Positions 59,215 through 64,000 of a stretch of DNA of 64,000 bases are shown piece by piece; positions within the stretch are counted from its first letter, which is position 1; every line of letters begins with the position of its first letter. The notes under the pieces are model-generated. The model saw nothing but the letters and a program-made list of their open reading frames with translations. It was not told the origin of the DNA and did not search any database. This DNA comes from Cubamyces lactineus (lineage: Eukaryota > Basidiomycota > Agaricomycetes > Polyporales > Polyporaceae), in contig JACDTU010000005.1 in NCBI GenBank assembly GCA_022376465.1, positions 856,001 to 920,000 of the forward strand, written 5' to 3'. The position numbers were made by a program, and so were the translations under genes.

Positions 59215-59294
59215 GGCGCTATAGTGTAGTGGTTATCACTTGGGATTCTGACTTTCTGAGTTCCCAAAACCCAGGTTCGAGCCCTGGTAGCGCC
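59215..59294 (+). tRNA. tRNA-Gln (CTG anticodon), with short intron
   Basis: The cloverleaf is readable: acceptor GGCGCTA pairs with TAGCGCC at the 3' end. The D-arm/box A region TAGTGTAGTGG is typical of fungal tRNA-Gln. The anticodon stem TGGGA pairs with TCCCA, with anticodon CTG after TT. The T-arm/box B is GGTTCGAGCCC. The anticodon loop holds about 8-9 extra bases after position 37 (CTTTCTGAG), which fits a canonical nuclear tRNA intron. A T5 run follows 12 bp downstream. A reading as Arg(TCT) was considered, but the body matches tRNA-Gln. Confidence 0.85.
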
Positions 59295-59306
59295 TGAATG
59301 GAATTA

Positions 59307-59311
59307 TTTTT
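59307..59311 (+). terminator. RNA polymerase III T-run terminator
   Basis: Five consecutive T residues lie 12 bp after the tRNA 3' end, the expected minimal Pol III stop signal. Confidence 0.65.
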
Positions 59312-59832
59312 GGCGTGTGACGGTACGCATAATATCATCCTTCTTCAAGTGACAGTCGTTCAAGCCTCCAACAATAAATCTTCAAAGTTCACCCTTCACT
59401 ACACCAGTCATTTCGCATCAATCGTACCGAAGTGCTGGTCAGCGGTCGCTCTGCGCGGTACTCAACGACCACCTGAAGGTTCGCCGTCTTCAAACTGATA
59501 CTTGTTCTGGCTAGACATTAGACGAAGAGCGATTGCGGCGATGGGCGTCATGCAATCTTCTGATATATTGTACGTCGACAACTACAGCCCCATTGCTCCT
59601 GCAGTATCTGTCCTATAGCTAACCACAGGTCAAGAAGTGATGTGCGCTCGCCTCGCTTAACAACGACCTCGCCGGCTGACTACCGGAGACTCAGCATCTC
59701 ATTAGGAAGGCCCTTGGGCTTCCCAGGGCATTATTCAGCATCGGCCTCGTCGATAGCAGTTTGATCGCGATCTGAGCTGACAAACCGAGGACAAGCTCGA
59801 GGAATGACGGCAGCTCTCAACCACAATGCGGG

Positions 59833-59840
59833 TATATAAA
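59833..59840 (+). promoter_or_regulatory. TATA box of reductase copy 4
   Basis: TATATAAA lies about 95 bp upstream of the ATG at 59935, the same octamer as at copy 1. Confidence 0.6.
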
Positions 59841-59934
59841 TGCGCGACATGGCGTTTTCGGAGACCACGGCAATCTCTCCACCTCTTCCAACCACCCCAC
59901 TTCACAGCACTTTTACGTCGATCTCAGCCTCGCC

Positions 59935-61152
59935 ATGCCCGCTGTAACATCTGGCAAAGTCCTTGTCACCGGCGCCAATGGCTATATTGCCGTGTGGGTC
60001 GTGAAATCGTACCTCGATGCTGGGTTCTCCGTTCGAGGGACGGTCCGCTCTGAGAGCAAGGCTGGGTACCTCCGCAACCTCTTCAAGTCCTTTGGCGACA
60101 AGTTCGAAGTTGTCATCGTTGAAGATATCACAAAGGTCAGCTTCCTTCCAGTTCAGTCTACTAACGTAGGGAACTGACGTTGTTATTTGCCGTTGACAGG
60201 AGGGCGCATTCGATGCCTACGTCAAAGACGTGGACGCCATCGCGCACACCGCGTCTCCCTTCCACATGAAGGCTGTCGAGCCGGACGACATGATCGTCCC
60301 CGCCGTCCAGGGCACACTCGGTATCCTCAAGTCTGCACGCGCGCACGGGTCTTCCGTGCGCCGCGTCGTCATCACCTCCTCGACCGCCGCAGTCTTCTCG
60401 TCGAACCCGGATCCCTCGCGCACCCGGATTCTCAGTGAAGCGGACTGGAATGACGAGGAGGTCGCACAGTGCCGCGAGAAGGGCCGCGACGCGACGGCGC
60501 TCGCCAAGTACCGCGCGAGCAAGACCCTCGCGGAGCGCGCTGCCTGGGCGTTCTTCCAAGAGCACAAGCAGGAGCTCCCTTGGGACCTCGTTGTGCTGAA
60601 CCCGCCGTATGTGTTCGGGCCGGTGATCCACGAGGTGGACAAGCCGGAGAACTTGAACGAGTCCGCTCGCGACTGGTACTACAACGTGGTTCAGGGGCGG
60701 CTCGACAACGAGGCCCTCGCCACCGTAGGGTACGCTCTCTGCCGATTATGACGACACCGAGAGGTCAGAGCTGACGCGCATTTTGCAGTGCATCGTACGT
60801 TGATGTAAGGGACATCGCCCAGGCGCACGTCCTCGCGCTCTTGAAACCTGACGCTGCGGGCAACCGCTTCGTATGCAGCGCAAGATCCTTCAAGTGGCAG
60901 GACTTCGGTACGTCTTGCATCCATACCGGTTATCACGAGGCGAGGCTGACCCCTTGGATTACAGTGTCAGCCGCGCACAAGGCATTTGATTCGATCCCCG
61001 CAGGGAACACGTCCTACGACCCTTCGCAAGCGAAGCAGGTGCTGGCGTACGACAACCGCAAAGCGACCACGATCTTGGGCATCAAGTTCCGGTCTCTCGA
61101 GGAGACTACGAAGGATGCGCTTGAGGAGTTTAAGACCCGAGGCTGGCTGTAA
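59935..61152 (+). CDS. NADPH-dependent Gre2/dihydroflavonol-reductase-like enzyme, copy 4
   Basis: The protein has 345 residues in exons 59935-60135, 60200-60729, 60789-60907 and 60965-61152. Motifs are VTGANGYIA, RGTVRSESK and catalytic KYRASK. It lies about 24 kb from the nearest other copy and on the opposite strand to copies 1 and 2. Even so it is most like copy 1: both share MP-V-SGKVLVTGANGYIAVWVVK-type starts, LNES-RD-YYNVV-G-LDNE-LA-VG and SLEETTKD-LE-FK-RGWL. It shows the same exon sizes and phases as the others. Cytosolic carbonyl reduction with NADPH is expected by family; the physiological substrate is unknown. Confidence 0.92.
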
Positions 61153-61370
61153 GAACATCAACGTAGACAAGATCATGTACGCATTAATGGGTCGTAAACG
61201 TCATCGTATACCAAAACAAACATGAGACAAAAACAATGCGAATTTGACAGTCCAATCAATCGATATCGGCAGTCCGCTTACAGCACAGTGCGAGTCCGAT
61301 CAACAGCGTCCGTAAGAAGTCCAGATCATGATCACCGAGAAGTACGGTACGAAACGAAGCGCTCTCGGGG

Positions 61371-63505
61371 TCACAAGTTGAGGAGGTCCAGCAGCTTGTC
61401 GAACCGGGGCGACCCAAGGCCAGTGACCTAACATGCCCAGTTAGTCTCAACTGGCATCGATCAGCATGAGGATCAGAAAGACGACGAGACGCACCGGGTC
61501 CCATCCCGTAGATGCATTCCAAGCATGTGACGGGCCGTCGTCGCTGCACTGGAGAGTGCTATTCCCGGTTGTGATATCCGTGAAAGCCTGGTACCCCGTC
61601 TTGTACAGCCAAGGGTTCAAGAACCCAAGCTGCGGGCGTCCCGCGGACTCGAGCCTGTCGTTGATCAGCGCGATGATGCTCGCCACGGTCGGGCTCGCTG
61701 CGCTCGTGCCAAACGCGGGGAAGAAGTACCCCGCCGCGTAGACGACAAACAAGTCCGCCTTCGCAGAGATGTCGGGGAACCCGCGCCCGGTTGCGTTGAA
61801 GCTGCCCTTGTTCGCGTCGCCGATGGCGGTGAGGTATGCCGAGACGGCCTGGTCTTGGTAGGACGGACGAGCGTAGTAGTTCGAGAACCCGCCCGATGAG
61901 CCGACCCACGCTTCCTCGGGGGAGAAGCTCTGTGTGCCGCCCACGGAGGTCACGCTATGAGTAGGATTACGTTAGGTGCGCCGGAGAAGTGCTGAGATCG
62001 CTCAAGGCTTACTATGGACAGGTGGAGGGGAACATGGGCTGGAAGATGGAACCGTCATCGTTTCCACATCCGGGTCCACCGTCGCCAGATGCAAACAGCA
62101 AGGTGGTGCCCCGAGCGCTGAGCTGTGCGTAAGCCTGGCACAATTTGCTGTGTTTGTCGTTAGACTGGCGATGAATGAGACAGAACACTTGAGCTTACTC
62201 TGCCAGAGCGAAGGACAAGGAGCTCTCTTCGAGCGCGTAGCTCGTCGTGAGTACCTGCGGGAGCTTGTCAAGCGCCAAGATGGCATTCGCCTCGTCCAAG
62301 AATCCGTCGAGGTCGCCATCTTGGGTGTTGGCACCGACAAAGTAGTACGTCACTGGGACGTCGGTAGCCAACCCGACGGTATATTGCAGATCCAATTCCT
62401 ATACCAGATCGAACGAAAACGATGAGAGGATGAAGCAGACAGCCCAATGTGACGTCAAACTCACCCCTTCGAGTACCGAGGGATAGTTCTGGTCGTTATC
62501 CCCACCGTCGATGCCATAAACGCTGAAGTTGGTGGCTGGGTCCATGTCCGGCCGGTACGTCTCCAAAAAGGTCTATCACAGGTGAAACCTGCGTCAATCC
62601 ATGTGTGCATATCTGGCATAATTAGATACGTACCTCCAGCCAAGCGTAATGGGCCGTGTTTCCGAAGAAACCGGTGACACCAAGCTGGTTGTCGGCATGC
62701 ACAGCAGGCGTGAGTGGGATGTTGTATAGCGCCTGCAGGCATGCCGGGGTGGTGCCATTTGCGCATGCGGCGGCTAGCCCGTCTTGAGATACAGCGGCAT
62801 GATACGAGCCTTGCACCGCCGATGCAGACGGAGCCTTGGGTGCGAAGGGCGTCGGAAACCTACCGTGCATGTCAGGAAAAGCAAGATGGGTGTATGTAGG
62901 ATGTCGTGAGCCTTACGAGACCGTGGGATGGACTAGATCGATATGGCCCCGTAGAGATTCGGGGAGAGAGTAGGCCAATGTGCGGATAGTCTGTGCACCC
63001 GTCCCGGTGTGTTTAAAGACGGTGAAGTTTGTGTTGAATAGATCGTTTGCCTTGTTCACTGGCACCTGGATGCTAATCCAGTCGCCAGCGGGGGAAAGGG
63101 CCTTGGCCGTGAGATCGTTCTCCTTGAGCCAGGTATTGACGGCATCGAGAGTGGATGGTTGCGGCGCGACGAAGCGCTCAACCTGTGGGATCGGTCCGTG
63201 TAAATCATCGCCAATTGCGGACTCGTACTGCGTACCTCTTCCTTGCTCAAGTACTGGCCATACGAGGCGCTGTCAGGATCGCTGACCTCGTAAAGCGCGT
63301 TGACGATCCCGTCCGGGTTGCTCTGAGCGAGAGCCAGTCGCAGGTTGAGCGTCTGCTGCGGAGGTGCAGGACCCACTGCAGTGAAGCCCTGAGGAAGCGT
63401 CTCCCTTAACTCATGGATCTGGAACGCCGACGACCGCGAATTGAGCGGGTTCGCAACCGCGACTCCAATCAGGACGAAAGCCGTCAGCACAGAGGCAGAG
63501 AACAT
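61371..63505 (-). CDS. secreted tripeptidyl-peptidase, sedolisin family (S53)
   Basis: This is an acid-acting serine-carboxyl peptidase made as a proenzyme. A signal peptide (MFSASVLTAFVLIGVAVA) is followed by the activation domain (LPQGFTAVGPAPPQQTLNL to HPTVSF). The catalytic domain has the ELDLQY block with the active-site acidic pair, FASGDGGPGC with the oxyanion Asp, CPYVTSVGGTQSF, and the nucleophile motif GTSAASP. It ends with the Ca-binding GWDPVTGLGSP region. First exons are 63505-63236, 63182-62917, 62859-62634, 62572-62465 and 62398-62199; later borders are approximate, and a last small exon encodes TGLGSPRFDKLLDLLNL. Such enzymes degrade external protein. The length of about 560 residues fits the family. 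Confidence 0.92.
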
Positions 63506-64000
63506 GGTGACGAGGAGGAACGCGGAGAGTATTCCTACTGAGGTCCTGTACCGCCAGTGGCCGCCTTTATAATGCTTGCTCTCGATGTTACACGGCCAAT
63601 CATCGTCTGAGTGGGAAGAGGGCGTCCGTCTATGCAAATTGCATGCATCGTTACTTCTCACATCGGGACGAAATCCCACTGATACTTTGCGAGGCCAGAC
63701 CTCTGCGACAGGGCCAACACGGGCGATGGCCAAATGACGCCGAGCGCGTGCCGGCTAGGCTGCATCAAATGCTGCTCTCGGTCATCATGCGGTTACAAAA
63801 CGGTAGCATGAGCGTCTCATACGGTGGACTCATCCCGATATTGATCTACCGAACGGACATGGAATGCCTTACGCTCGACCATTCGTTTGTTGTGAATCTT
63901 GTGATGGAGTACTCGCACATTCCAGAGGGCTGTCGCCCTTTGCCCGTAAGATGGGATCATGATGAGTCATGTCAGAATAGCTGGAACGCATCGAATATAC
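63506..64000. other. upstream region of the tripeptidyl-peptidase gene
   Basis: It contains the TATA box listed separately. An in-frame open extension upstream of the signal peptide lacks an ATG-supported reason for use. No other gene was seen to the window end. Confidence 0.5.
63566..63571 (-). promoter_or_regulatory. TATA box of the tripeptidyl-peptidase gene
   Basis: TATAAA on the minus strand, 61 bp before the ATG at 63505, implying a very short leader. This supports 63505 over any upstream start. Confidence 0.55.

Larger units (their letters stand above)
59295..59934. other. intergenic region between tRNA and reductase copy 4
   Basis: The first bases hold the Pol III terminator, and the last 100 bp hold the TATA box of the reductase. 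Nothing else was recognised. Confidence 0.5.

Noticed and set aside
59215..59294. tRNA-Arg(TCT) reading of the tRNA
   Set aside because: Placing TCT as anticodon requires a different stem register and disagrees with the Gln-like D-arm and acceptor body.

Overview
The window is nuclear DNA of a filamentous basidiomycete, most likely an agaricomycete of the polypore type. The evidence is many 45-70 bp GT-AG introns with CTNAC-like branch sites, multi-exon genes on both strands, and lineage-typical families: F-box/leucine-rich proteins, DUF6535 membrane proteins, paired P450s, Kre9/Knh1-like wall proteins and a sedolisin peptidase. No ribosomal RNA, intact transposon, CRISPR array or phage gene was seen.

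Layout, left to right. 0-2.8 kb: the 5' part of an F-box gene (running off the left edge), divergent from mitochondrial ribosomal protein uS8m. 3.2-10.3 kb: two divergent, largely disordered nuclear-type proteins without a recognised domain. 10.6-12.0 kb: DcpS scavenger decapping enzyme. 13.0-14.9 kb: secreted calcineurin-like phosphoesterase. 15.6-17.1 kb: disordered basic protein. 17.9-23.3 kb: two tandem cytochrome P450s. 26.3-29.9 kb: Ser/Thr-rich single-pass surface protein. 30.8-36.2 kb: three paralogous NADPH-dependent Gre2/dihydroflavonol-reductase-like enzymes. 36.3-38.3 kb: two tandem Kre9/Knh1-type GPI proteins. 41.2-42.3 kb: DUF1275 membrane protein. 43.1-53.2 kb: two giant tandem DUF6535 membrane proteins. 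54.0-58.2 kb: single-chain ATP-citrate lyase. 59.2 kb: intron-containing tRNA-Gln. 59.9-61.2 kb: a fourth Gre2-like reductase. 61.4-63.5 kb: secreted tripeptidyl-peptidase of the sedolisin family.

The strongest biological theme is repeated local duplication: P450 x2, reductase x3 plus one dispersed copy, Kre9/Knh1-like x2, DUF6535 x2. The P450s and reductases are plausible detoxification or small-molecule tailoring enzymes, but no backbone enzyme (PKS, NRPS, terpene synthase) is present, so a biosynthetic cluster cannot be claimed. Housekeeping genes (uS8m, DcpS, ATP-citrate lyase, tRNA) are interspersed. Exon coordinates below were worked out by eye from splice consensus, reading phase and protein-family alignment from memory; those given explicitly keep the frame, others are marked approximate.
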